Source: Streptomyces fructofermentans
GTDB lineage: Bacteria > Actinomycetota > Actinomycetes > Streptomycetales > Streptomycetaceae
Assembly: GCF_014651055.1 (NCBI RefSeq)
Contig: NZ_BMWD01000005.1
Location: 62,001 to 126,000, forward strand
DNA length: 64,000 bases
Direction: 5' to 3'
Below, one piece after another: positions 1 to 7,429 of this stretch (positions are counted from its first letter, which is position 1; every line of letters starts with the position of its first letter). Made by a program: the position numbers and the translations under genes. Under the pieces are notes generated by a model, which saw only the letters and a program-made list of their open reading frames with translations, was not told the origin of the DNA and did no database searches.

Positions 1-266
1 AGGGCGACACGGGAACTGCCCGGCGAGGCCAGCAGCACGGCGGACAGGCTGCGTTCCTTCTGGAGCGCGAGCGCGGCGTCCGTTCCCATGGCGCCCGTCG
101 ACCGGCTCAGCCCTGTCTGGTCGCGCAGCCTGAGCCCCTCGGAGAACATCTGGATCGTCGTCACGCCCCACATCGCGGCGAGGGTGACGCAGGGCACCAG
201 TGCCAGGAGGATCAGCGAGAGGCGTATGGAGCCGAGACGGCGTCGGGGGCCTGTCCGTGGAGACAT
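1..266 (-). CDS. sensor histidine kinase with nitrate/nitrite-sensing (NIT) domain, N-terminal part only
   Basis: Open reading frame that leaves the left edge of the window, so only about 88 N-terminal residues are visible. It starts at ATG with MSPRTGPRRR, has one membrane segment (about residues 15-33, SLILLALVPCVTLAAMW) and then an extracellular helix with the run ALALQKERSLSAVLLASPG. The pattern QKERSLS is typical of the NIT domain that begins Streptomyces nitrate/nitrite-sensing histidine kinases. The kinase half is outside the window, so the enzyme class is inferred from this N-terminus. The next gene upstream on the same strand is a periplasmic-type binding lipoprotein, 235 bases away, so the kinase may have its own promoter. 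Confidence 0.7.
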   Translation of the reverse strand, partial: MSPRTGPRRRLGSIRLSLILLALVPCVTLAAMWGVTTIQMFSEGLRLRDQTGLSRSTGAMGTDAALALQKERSLSAVLLASPGSSRVA

Positions 267-501
267 CGTCGTCCTAGAGCGATCAGCGGGGGGCGGAACG
301 GAGGTGCGGGAGCGGGAAGGGGGCCGACGGCGGTGGGTGGCCGCGTGTCCGGCCTGGCACGGGGGATGCGCAGGATGCTATCCGTACAAGTGACCGTACG
401 CACCGTGAGTGTCCGAATCCTTGTCGGCGCCGATACCCGGAACGCCCCGGCCCGGAACGCAGTTGCCGGGCACCTGGCACGGCAGTGCCGGGGGCACCGG
501 C

Positions 502-1521
502 TCAACGGGTGCCGTCGGCCGCGTACTTCGCGACGGAGGCCACGTTCTCCTTGGTGACGAACGCGGGTCCGGTGAGCACGGGCTTCTCCCCGCCGCCGCT
601 GACGTTGCCGTTGACGCGGTACAGCCAGAGCGCGTCCACGGCGAGATAGCCCTGGAGATAGGGCTGCTGGTCCACCGCGAACTGCACGTCCCCGCTCCGC
701 ACGGCCTTGACCAGGTTCTTGTTGAGGTCGAACGTGGCGACCTCGGCCCTGCTGCCCGCCCGTTTCACGGACTTCACCGCCGCGAGCGCGAACTCGGCCC
801 CGTTCGTCACGACTTCGTCGATCGTCGCGTCCCGCCGCAGCGCGGCCGAGACGGAGTCGGCCACCGCGTCCATGTCGGTGCCGTCCACGTAGAGCAGATC
901 GGTACGGCCGCCGAACGCCTTCTTCACACCGGCGCAGCGGGCCTCCACCGCGACGTTGCCCCGCTCGTGGATGACGCACAGGGCGTGCCGGGCGTCCAGG
1001 TCGTCCAGCCGGTCGCCGACGGCCCGGCCCGCCACGCTCTCGTCCTGGCCGAAGTACTGCAGCAGACCGCCGGACCTCCAGGCGTCGATGCCGGAGTTCA
1101 GCCCGACCACGGGGATGCCGGCCGCCCGGGCCGAGGCGATGGCGCTCCGCATCGCCTCGGGCTTCGCCAGGGTCACCGCGATGCCGTCCACACGGTCGGC
1201 GACGGCGTCCCGCACGAGGCCGGCCTGCCCCCGGGCGTCGGGATCGCTCTCGTACGCCAGCTCGATGCCGTCCTTGGCCGCCGCCGTCTCGGCCCCCCTG
1301 CGGACCAGCTCCCAGAACGCGTCGCCCGGAGCGCTGTGGGTGATGAGGGCGACCCTCGTACGGGCCTTGCCGGCGGCGTCCGCCCCGCCGGTGCCCCGGT
1401 CGGAGTCCGACCCTCCGGAGGCGGAGCACCCGGACGCGAGCAGGCAGCCCGCGGCGAGGACGGCCAGAACGGTGGCGCTGCCGCGTCCGAAGGGGCGCCG
1501 ACGTGAACGGGTCGGGGTCAT
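502..1521 (-). CDS. sugar-type ABC transporter substrate-binding lipoprotein
   Basis: 339 residues. The N-terminus MTPTRSRRR is followed by a hydrophobic stretch and a lipobox (LASGC near residue 30), so the protein should be lipid-anchored outside the membrane. The rest matches the periplasmic binding protein/LacI-like fold that binds sugars: IALITHS-type strand, repeated Rossmann strands, PVVGLNSGID in the hinge region and VVTNGAEFALAAVKSV near the C-terminal lobe. The start at 1521 is preferred because a GAGGTG ribosome site lies just upstream and the upstream extension of the frame is low-complexity. No permease or ATPase is next to it; a NIT sensor kinase follows on the same strand. It may serve as a solute sensor for that kinase or as an orphan transporter subunit. 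Confidence 0.8.
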   Translation of the reverse strand: MTPTRSRRRPFGRGSATVLAVLAAGCLLASGCSASGGSDSDRGTGGADAAGKARTRVALITHSAPGDAFWELVRRGAETAAAKDGIELAYESDPDARGQAGLVRDAVADRVDGIAVTLAKPEAMRSAIASARAAGIPVVGLNSGIDAWRSGGLLQYFGQDESVAGRAVGDRLDDLDARHALCVIHERGNVAVEARCAGVKKAFGGRTDLLYVDGTDMDAVADSVSAALRRDATIDEVVTNGAEFALAAVKSVKRAGSRAEVATFDLNKNLVKAVRSGDVQFAVDQQPYLQGYLAVDALWLYRVNGNVSGGGEKPVLTGPAFVTKENVASVAKYAADGTR

Positions 1522-1998
1522 GGGTGGAGCACCTCGCTGTGCGGCCGGGCAGGCATGGGGGGTGCGGAGTCGGCGTGCGTGTGGCCGGGTCGAAAGGGCC
1601 CGGTGGTCCGACCCCCGCAGGCCGGAGCCAATCGTGTGCGGCGTCCGGTAGTCAAGTGAGCGGCCTGGAAGCGCGGTTGAGGCAGGGCCGCGCGAACGCG
1701 CCGAGGGTGTGCGGGACCGGGGCCGGTGCCTCGCGAGGGCGTGCGCGCGGGAGCCCGGCGGGACCGGGGCCCGCTCGGACCGCCGCGCTCCCGGCGGGAA
1801 CGGGGGCGGGCCGCGAGCAGCGGCGTCCGCCGGGGAGGGGACGCACGCCCCGCCGAGCCCGGTATCCGGCCCGGACGGGACGCCCTCACCGGGCCCGGTG
1901 TCCGGCGAGGACGCGAGGTCCCACGGGATCCGGCACCCGGCGGGGACGCGAGGCCCCATCGGGACCGGCGTCCCGTGGCGGGGGCGCCCGCCCTGTCG
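1522..1998. other. gene-free stretch with GC-rich low-complexity sequence
   Basis: Lies between the binding protein start and the methyltransferase stop. No frame here has a convincing start, ribosome site or recognisable protein. It includes the binding-protein promoter region (about 1522-1660) and the 35-base repeats described separately. Confidence 0.6.
1863..1968. repeat. three imperfect copies of a 35-36 base tandem unit
   Basis: Copies start at about 1863, 1899 and 1934. The shared core is an NNNCCGGC..GGACGCGAGG..CC..GGGA.CCGG pattern. It lies just beyond the 3' end of the DUF574 methyltransferase. Copy boundaries are judged by eye. Confidence 0.6.
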
Positions 1999-2814
1999 CT
2001 ACGGCTTGCGGGCCACCGCCCCGTACATCGCGATGTCCTCGTCGCGGATCGGACCGGTGTCGGTGCCGTCCGGGTACCACTTGTGGACCTGGACGATGCC
2101 GGGCCCGATCAGGTCGAGGCCCTCGAAGAACTCCTCGGCCTCCGTGAACGTGCGCAGCCGCATGGGCATGTTGCGGGCCGCGTACTCACGGGCCACCCGG
2201 CCCACCTCCCGCGGCGCGAACTCGGCGGTGCCGATGGACATCGCGAGATAGCTGCCGGACGGGAGGGGGTCGAGCAGGCGGCGCACGATGCCGACGGCGT
2301 CGTCCTCGTCCAGGACGAAGTGCACGATGGCGATCACCGTGAGGGCCACCGGACGCGTGAGGTCGAGGGTCTCGCGCAGCTCCGGCGCGTCGAGGATGCT
2401 CGACGGGTCGGTCATGTCGGCCTCGACGTACGCCGTCCTCCCCTCCGGGGTGCTCGACAGCAGGCCCTGGGACAGGGTGAGGACGATGGGGTCGTTGTCG
2501 ACGTAGACGACCCGCGAGTCCGGGGCCACCGACTGCGCGATCTCGTGGAGGTTGGGCGAGGTGGGTATGCCGGTGCCGATGTCCAGGAACTGGCGTACGC
2601 CCGCCTCCTTCGCGAGGTGGGCGACCGCGCGGTTCATCCAGTCGCGGTTGGCCTTCATGTGGATCGGCATCGCGGGCCACTCCCGCGTCATGGCGTCGCC
2701 GGCCTCCTTGTCGGCGGGGTAGTAGTCCTTGCCGCCCAGGATGTAGTCGTAGATGCGGGCGGAGTGCGCGTTCTCGGTGTCGATTCGGTCGGCCGGCCAT
2801 CCGTTGTCGGGCAA
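1999..2814 (-). CDS. DUF574-family SAM-dependent methyltransferase
   Basis: 271 residues. The family (DUF574, Methyltransf_19) is abundant in Streptomyces and has a class I methyltransferase fold; substrates are unknown. Seen here: the family N-terminal signature ARIYDYILGGKDYYPADKEA (about residues 18-37), the SAM-binding loop FLDIGTGIPTSPN (about 76-88), the acidic end of strand 2 (VVYVDNDP) and EADMTDP. The start is a TTG at 2814 with a strong AAGGA site six bases upstream. It lies directly downstream of a DUF397 protein and a WhiJ-like HTH protein on the same strand (59 bases from the DUF397 stop), an association common in these loci. It probably acts in the cytoplasm. Confidence 0.88.
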   Translation of the reverse strand: MPDNGWPADRIDTENAHSARIYDYILGGKDYYPADKEAGDAMTREWPAMPIHMKANRDWMNRAVAHLAKEAGVRQFLDIGTGIPTSPNLHEIAQSVAPDSRVVYVDNDPIVLTLSQGLLSSTPEGRTAYVEADMTDPSSILDAPELRETLDLTRPVALTVIAIVHFVLDEDDAVGIVRRLLDPLPSGSYLAMSIGTAEFAPREVGRVAREYAARNMPMRLRTFTEAEEFFEGLDLIGPGIVQVHKWYPDGTDTGPIRDEDIAMYGAVARKP

Positions 2815-2873
2815 CGCCGTTCCTTCCCTTCCGGTGGTGGATATCGGTGAACGCTCCGTGCGAACAACACGGT

Positions 2874-3110
2874 TCAGATCAGGAAGTCGGCGTCACCCGC
2901 CTTCACACCCGCCAGGAAAGTCGTCATCTCGCGCGATGTGAAGACCAGTGCCGGCCCGTCCGGATCGGTCGACTGGCGCAGCGCCACGCGTCCGTCGCCG
3001 AGCCTCTTCGCCTCGACGCAGGCGCCTCCCGCGTCGTCGCTCCAGGGCTTGGACCAGCCGAGCGGTCCGAGGTCGCGGGACGGCACGCCGTTGCGTATGC
3101 GGTGGTGCAC
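2874..3110 (-). CDS. DUF397 small protein of a WhiJ-type locus
   Basis: 78 residues, GTG start at 3110. It contains the DUF397 core WSKPWSDDAGGACVEAK and VALRQSTDPDGPALVFTSREM, followed by FLAGVKAGDADF. The GTG follows the HTH stop codon with no gap, and the ribosome site AAGGAG lies inside the last codons of the HTH gene, so translation is probably coupled. DUF397 proteins (AbaA-orfA class) are usual partners of WhiJ-like HTH regulators; the biochemical role is unknown. Confidence 0.92.
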   Translation of the reverse strand: MHHRIRNGVPSRDLGPLGWSKPWSDDAGGACVEAKRLGDGRVALRQSTDPDGPALVFTSREMTTFLAGVKAGDADFLI

Positions 3111-3986
3111 TCAGAGCTCCTTGCGAATCGCACCGAGGAGGGCCTCGGTCTTCCTGGCGGGCGCGGACTGGGCGCCCAACCGGTCCAGGGCCTCGCGGTA
3201 CACCACGACGTCGTCGTCCTTGTCCAGGTACACAGCGCCCACCAGGCCGCTGAGATAGACGATGTCGGGCAGTTCGGGCGCCCGGAACCGGAAGAGGTGG
3301 AACGCGCCGGCCCGCATCGCCGGATGCGGGCCGTTGGCGAACGGCATGATCTGGAGCGTCACATGGGGCAGCGAGTTGACCTCGGCGAGATGGTCGATCT
3401 GGGCGCGCATCACCTCGGGGCCCCCGACCGGCCAGCGCAGCACCGTCTCGTCCATCACGATCCACACCCGGGGCGGGGAGGGCCGGGACAGGAGTTCCTG
3501 GCGTCGCATCCGCAACGCGACCCTGCGCTCGGTCGCCCCGGCCGGGGCGTGCGGGTTCCCGGCTCCGAGCAGGGCGCGCGCGTACGCCTCCGTCTGCAGC
3601 AGCCCGTGCACGAACTGCGCCTCGTACGCGCGGATCTGGAGCGCCGCCTGCTCCAGGCTCAGATAGGCGGCGAACCAGTCGGGGAGGACATCGCGGTAGG
3701 TGTGCCACCAGCCGCGCCTGTTGGCCTCGCGGACCGACTTCAGGAAGGTGTCGATCTCCTGCTGGTCCCGCACGCCGTAGACCTGGAGCAGCTTCTCGGC
3801 GTCAGCGAGCCTGAGCCGGGCCACCTTGGCGGCCTCCATCCGGCGGATCGTGGAGTGGCTGACCCCGATCGCCGCGCCGGCCTGCTCGAACGTCATCCCG
3901 GCCCGCGTGCGCAGCTCCTCCAGCTGTCTGCCGAGGATCATGCGCAGGACGGTGGGCGCGCCGCCCCAGTCGGTCTCAGCGGTCAC
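3111..3986 (-). CDS. WhiJ-like XRE-family regulator (HTH + DUF5753)
   Basis: 291 residues from a GTG at 3986. Residues about 14-70 form an XRE helix-turn-helix (LGRQLEELRTRAGMTFEQ, then IGVSHSTIRRMEAAK). The remainder is the DUF5753 domain, with YRDVLPDWFAAYLSLEQAA, IRAYEAQFVHGLLQTEAYAR and the late LPHVTLQIMPFANG block. In the best-studied relative, WhiJ, such proteins repress developmental genes together with a DUF397 partner. The start was chosen for the GAGGGGG site and because residues further upstream in the frame are not family-like. An AT-rich palindrome upstream (4062-4073) could be its operator. The divergent ATPase gene completes the usual WhiJ/AbaA set. Confidence 0.9.
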   Translation of the reverse strand: MTAETDWGGAPTVLRMILGRQLEELRTRAGMTFEQAGAAIGVSHSTIRRMEAAKVARLRLADAEKLLQVYGVRDQQEIDTFLKSVREANRRGWWHTYRDVLPDWFAAYLSLEQAALQIRAYEAQFVHGLLQTEAYARALLGAGNPHAPAGATERRVALRMRRQELLSRPSPPRVWIVMDETVLRWPVGGPEVMRAQIDHLAEVNSLPHVTLQIMPFANGPHPAMRAGAFHLFRFRAPELPDIVYLSGLVGAVYLDKDDDVVVYREALDRLGAQSAPARKTEALLGAIRKEL

Positions 3987-4061
3987 TCCGTACCCCCTCG
4001 TGCCGGGTTCGAGGTCGCAGTCTGTCACGATCATCCGTTCGGAAGGCAGCATGCGCCGTGC

Positions 4062-4073
4062 AAATTGCAATTT
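4062..4073. promoter_or_regulatory. AT-rich palindrome AAATTGCAATTT in the WhiJ-like divergent region
   Basis: Perfect 12-base palindrome inside a short AT-rich island, between the HTH gene (minus) and the ATPase gene (plus). Its position about 80 bases upstream of the HTH start makes it a candidate operator or promoter element. Binding is inferred only. Confidence 0.4.
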
Positions 4074-4220
4074 TCAACTTGTCGGTTGCGGGCTGTTGTC
4101 GGCAGGTGCCACAGTGGTCTGTACCGTCCAGGACCGGTGAACGACCGGCGATTGCGGCCGAGTTGGGGGAGAGAAGGTCGTAACTCATCGCTGGCCAGCG
4201 CGAGTTGTGCAGGACTCGTA

Positions 4221-5183
4221 GTGGATCCGGACCCGTTCGGTACCGGCACCGGTCCGACCACCGGTGCGAAGGCAGACGAAAGGCGAACGGCGATGGCTCC
4301 GCCCTCCCTCCCCACGCCCGGAGGCCGACCGCCCGCTACCGAACGCCCTTGCAGAGCGGGCGTGTTCGGCCTGACCCCCGAACCCGCCTCGGTCTCCGCG
4401 GCCCGACGGAACGTGCGCGAACTGCTGACCGAGTGGGGCACCGGCCCCGAAACCCGGGACAACGCCCTCCTGGTGGTCTCGGAACTCGTCACCAACGCCC
4501 TCACCCACACCGCGAGCGAGTGGATCGTCTGCCGGCTCCGCACCTTCCGGGGGCGCCTCCACATCGAGGTCGAGGACCGGCACCGCGGCCGGACCCTGCC
4601 CGCGCCGCGCCCCGCGGGCCCCGACGACCAGGACGGCCGCGGTCTGATGCTGGTCGGCGCGCTCAGCAGTGACTGGGGTGTCCGGGACGCCCCGAGGGGA
4701 GGCGGCAGCATCGTCTGGGCCGTCCTGCCCGACCTGCCGGTGCGCTGCCAGGAGGCCCCCGAGCGGGTCGCGCCGCAGCGCCGCGCACCCGAACCGGCCG
4801 GGCCTCGGCACCGGTTGCCGGGGTCCGGGGCGCCGGAGCGTCCGGTGGAGAGACCGGAGGCGCCGGGACAACCGTCGGAGAGACCGGCGGTGTCGGAACG
4901 TCAGGTGGAGAGACCTGCGGTGCCGGAGAGACCGGCGGTGCGGCCGGCGGTTCCCGTACGCGCGGCGCCCGTACCCGTCGTGCCGGAGCCGTCCCCCACG
5001 GTCCCGCAGCAGCGGCGAGCCCGGCACACCGGCCCCGCCGGACACCTTCCCACCGGGCCCGGCCTCGTCCCCACCGGGCACGCGTCCTCCCTCACGGGAC
5101 ACGCGCCCACCCCGTACGTCACCCGGCCCGCCCCCCACTCGGCCGAAGGATCCCCACCGCATGGAACTGCAGCACGCCCCTGA
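4221..5183 (+). CDS. RsbW-like ATP-binding protein with proline-rich C-terminal tail
   Basis: 320 residues if the GTG at 4221 is used (AGGA six bases upstream); an ATG at 4293 is an alternative. Residues about 50-170 are a HATPase_c domain of the anti-sigma factor class, with the N box ELVTNALTHT and the G box DGRGLMLVGAL. The last 150 or so residues are low-complexity with repeated ERPAV/ERPV units and many prolines, likely disordered. Proteins of this kind stand opposite WhiJ-like HTH genes in Streptomyces and may act as anti-sigma or signalling kinases. The end overlaps the next gene by 23 bases, suggesting coupled translation. Confidence 0.85.
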   Translation: MDPDPFGTGTGPTTGAKADERRTAMAPPSLPTPGGRPPATERPCRAGVFGLTPEPASVSAARRNVRELLTEWGTGPETRDNALLVVSELVTNALTHTASEWIVCRLRTFRGRLHIEVEDRHRGRTLPAPRPAGPDDQDGRGLMLVGALSSDWGVRDAPRGGGSIVWAVLPDLPVRCQEAPERVAPQRRAPEPAGPRHRLPGSGAPERPVERPEAPGQPSERPAVSERQVERPAVPERPAVRPAVPVRAAPVPVVPEPSPTVPQQRRARHTGPAGHLPTGPGLVPTGHASSLTGHAPTPYVTRPAPHSAEGSPPHGTAARP

Positions 5184-5619
5184 CCCCCGATTCCGCAGGC
5201 CCGCGACTCCCGTACCCACGCACCCGGTCCGCCTGGTCATCCCCGCACGGCTGCGCGCCGGGCTCGGCTGCGACGCCGTCGGCACGTCCCGGGAGCACGG
5301 CGAGCGGATCATGAGCTGCCTGCCGCGCGTCGGCTGTGTCTTCGCCGACGGCCACGCCGGTGACGAGCGCTGGTGGTGGGTCGTGCCCGCCGGCTCCCAG
5401 ATAGGTGTCACCTGGCCGCCCGCCATGACCTACACCGCCGGCGCGCACCGGGCCGACCCGTCCTGGACGCGCGCCCGCCGGGCTCCCCGGTCCGGCACGC
5501 CCCGGCTGATCCACAGCCCCGAGGGGGACTCGCCCTACACGCCGCCCATCCCGCTGTACTTCCTCGCGTGCCGCCTCACGGGCAGCGTGCCGCGCTGGTC
5601 GCTCGGCGCGGGGAGCTGA
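5161..5619 (+). CDS. conserved Streptomyces protein of WhiJ-type loci, function unknown
   Basis: 152 residues starting at ATG 5161, 23 bases before the end of the ATPase gene. Visible features are a central tryptophan-rich motif (DERWWWVVPAGSQIGVTWP) and a C-terminal block with SPYTPPIPLYFLACRLTG. There is no signal peptide and no membrane segment. I recognise no characterised domain. The overlap and shared strand indicate that it is co-expressed with the ATPase. Confidence 0.75.
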   Translation: MELQHAPDPRFRRPATPVPTHPVRLVIPARLRAGLGCDAVGTSREHGERIMSCLPRVGCVFADGHAGDERWWWVVPAGSQIGVTWPPAMTYTAGAHRADPSWTRARRAPRSGTPRLIHSPEGDSPYTPPIPLYFLACRLTGSVPRWSLGAGS

Positions 5620-6011
5620 ACCGCCCGGCCCGCGCGACGGCGCACGCCGTGCACCGTGAACGGTCCCGCACGTCCGTATGTCGAGGTGGGTCAGCAGGAA
5701 CGGTCCCACCCGTCGCGGCGCGAACCGCCGTACGCGCCCGGGCTCGGCCGTGGCGGAGGATGATGGGCGACCATGCCGGGTGACCGGGTGGCGCGCCGCA
5801 CTGCCGGCGCATCTCGCGCCGGCGCAGGGCGGCGGCCACCACGCCGTACCGGGAGCGGCCCACTCCCGGTCACGCCGCCCACGCGGTGGTGACGTCGGGC
5901 GGCGGCGGGGCGGAGCCGGCGCAGCGCGCCGGCGCCATGACGGCGGCCCACGCCGCGGCCGCCCGGCTGCTCCGGCACGCCGACGCCGCGGTCACCGCCG
6001 CGGTCGCGGGA

Positions 6012-6154
6012 GTGCCGCACCGACCTGTGCCGCCGCGCTCGCGGCCGTACTCGCCGCCGCCGGTCCGGCCGCCGCGCACGCGGAGGTCGAGGCGGACACC
6101 CCGCGGGCCCTCGCGGAGAACGTCACAGTCACGCTCACCTTCGCCGGGAGGTGA
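6012..6154 (+). pseudogene. remnant of a secreted YcnI/DUF1775-like protein
   Basis: In one frame the sequence reads a signal-peptide core (CAAALAAVLAAAGPAAAHA) followed by EVEADTPRALAENVTVTLTF and then a stop. The segment AHAEVEA..ALAENVT matches the mature N-terminus of Streptomyces YcnI-like secreted proteins. No start codon lies in frame close by; a GTG at 6012 (MPHR...) is one frame off. The protein stops about 25 residues after the signal cleavage site, whereas intact relatives run to about 200 residues. I read it as a frameshifted and truncated leftover, with moderate confidence. Confidence 0.4.
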
Positions 6155-6181
6155 TCCCGTACGCCGGGAAGTGATCCCGTA
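6142..6181. repeat. two tandem 20-base copies
   Basis: CGCCGGGAGGTGATCCCGTA is followed at once by the same sequence with one change (G to A at position 9). The copies span the stop codon of the YcnI-like remnant. Confidence 0.8.
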
Positions 6182-6199
6182 CGGCTCCGTCCCGTGGTG

Positions 6200-6652
6200 T
6201 CAGGGACGCGGCCAAGGGCGCTCGTCGAGGTTCTCGATGTCGGTGTTGAACCGCTTGAGGTAGCCGGCGAACGCGGCGACCTCCTCCGGATCCCAGTCGG
6301 CCATCACCTTCTCCAGCGCCCCCACGCTCTCGGTGCGATGCGTGTCGAGGCGGCGCTCGCCCTCCGCGGTGATGCGGAACTTGCGGGCGATGCCCCCCTC
6401 GGGATCCGGGATGCGCTCGACCAGACCGCCGCGCAGCATCGCCGCGGTCTGCCGGTTGAGGGTGGAGGCGTCCAGGCCGAACGCGTCGCTGAGCTGGCCG
6501 ATGGACATCGGACCCTCCATGCGGATGCGGCTGAGCACGATGTAGGCGCTGCGCTCCAGCCGGCCGCCGACCCGGGCCCGTGGCGAGTTCAGGTAGAGGT
6601 GCCGCCCGAGCAGCATCGTCTCGAACTCGATCAAGTGCGTGGGCTTGTCCAT
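6200..6652 (-). CDS. MarR-family transcriptional regulator
   Basis: 150 residues, ATG at 6652 with a GGAAGGA site upstream. The winged HTH occupies about residues 35-105: SAYIVLSRIRMEGPMSIGQLS, the recognition-helix region DASTLNRQTAAMLRGGLVERIPDP and the wing with KFRITAEGERRL. The C-terminal helix (VGALEKVMADWDPEEVAAFAGYLKRFN) fits the dimerisation end of the family. A second MarR gene lies upstream on the same strand, and the gap between them has an inverted repeat (6751-6767) that could be an operator. The inducer and targets are unknown. Confidence 0.9.
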   Translation of the reverse strand: MDKPTHLIEFETMLLGRHLYLNSPRARVGGRLERSAYIVLSRIRMEGPMSIGQLSDAFGLDASTLNRQTAAMLRGGLVERIPDPEGGIARKFRITAEGERRLDTHRTESVGALEKVMADWDPEEVAAFAGYLKRFNTDIENLDERPWPRP

Positions 6653-6750
6653 GCCGCCGGTCCTTCCCAGTTCTGACCTCGCACCCCGTACCTGAGCGTG
6701 GGCCGAGGCCGGGGCAGGAGCCATGACATCAAATATGCACCATCCACGTA

Positions 6751-6767
6751 TTGTGTACGATGCACAA
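6751..6767. promoter_or_regulatory. inverted repeat TTGTGTACGATGCACAA, candidate MarR operator
   Basis: 17 bases with matching ends TTGTG/CACAA and symmetric inner A/T positions, in the 176-base gap upstream of the first MarR gene and within an unusually AT-rich patch. Size and symmetry suit a MarR dimer. Inferred. Confidence 0.4.
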
Positions 6768-6828
6768 AGTGTGCCCGGGGGCGAGGCCGGTACGGCCCGG
6801 GCGGCGGTGCCACCGTCCGGCGCGGCAC

Positions 6829-7323
6829 TCAGCGCAGCCGCGGCAGCGCGTCCCGGGCGGCGTGGCCGAGGACGCGCAGATCCCCGGCGAAGCGCTCGCG
6901 GTGGGAGGCGGGCAGCGGCTCGACGAAGTGGCGCCGGATGTTCTCCACGTGCACCTCGGAGGCGCGGACCACCGTTTCCTCGCCCAGCGGGGTGAGCCGG
7001 ACCAGACGCCCTCGCCGGTCGTCGGGGTCGTCCGCCCGGGAGACCAGTCCGGCGTCCTCCATCCGGTCCACCAGACGCGTCACGCCGCCCGTGGTGAGGA
7101 CCTGCTCCCGTCCGATGGCCTTCATGGGCAGTCCGGCGCCGCCCGCCCGGCCGAGGACGAGCAGCACCTCGAACATGAGGTGGCTGATGCCGCACTCCCG
7201 CTCGATCGACCGGCCCAGGATGTGCTCCAGCCGGTTGGCCGTTCCCAGCAGGCGCCCGAAGGCCACGATCAGTTCGTGATCCGCCGCCTGTTTCGCCGTC
7301 GTGATCCCGGCCTGCTCAACCAC
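6829..7323 (-). CDS. MarR-family transcriptional regulator
   Basis: 164 residues. Helix 1 contains ELIVAFGRLLGTANRLEHIL; the winged HTH has MFEVLLVLGRAGGAGLPMKAIG, TTGGVTRLVDRMEDAGLVSR and the wing motif DPDDRRGRLVRLTPLGEE, the classic MarR DxRxxxVxLT pattern. It is upstream of and co-directional with another MarR gene, and downstream of an SDR-like gene (107-base gap) on the same strand. The three could form one transcription unit in which the regulators control the SDR-like protein or a distant target. Confidence 0.92.
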   Translation of the reverse strand: MVEQAGITTAKQAADHELIVAFGRLLGTANRLEHILGRSIERECGISHLMFEVLLVLGRAGGAGLPMKAIGREQVLTTGGVTRLVDRMEDAGLVSRADDPDDRRGRLVRLTPLGEETVVRASEVHVENIRRHFVEPLPASHRERFAGDLRVLGHAARDALPRLR

Positions 7324-7429
7324 GGTCGCGCCGCCCTTCCGTCGTCCCGGACATGTCCGGCCCGATCATGCCGTGACGCACCGCCGTGTGACGACGGTCG
7401 TGCACTCCCGGCCTCGGGGACGGGACCCC

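Larger units (their letters stand above)
5620..6199. other. gene-poor stretch with one decayed coding remnant
   Basis: Between the ATPase-linked gene and the first MarR gene. Open frames here are arginine- and alanine-rich shadows without ribosome sites. The only interpretable content is the YcnI-like remnant and a short tandem repeat, both listed separately. Confidence 0.5.

Noticed and set aside
2847..4220. Open frame on the plus strand upstream of the ATPase start, antisense to the HTH and DUF397 genes
   Set aside because: It is the mirror of the HTH/DUF397 codon bias; only the part from about 4221 shows a protein family.
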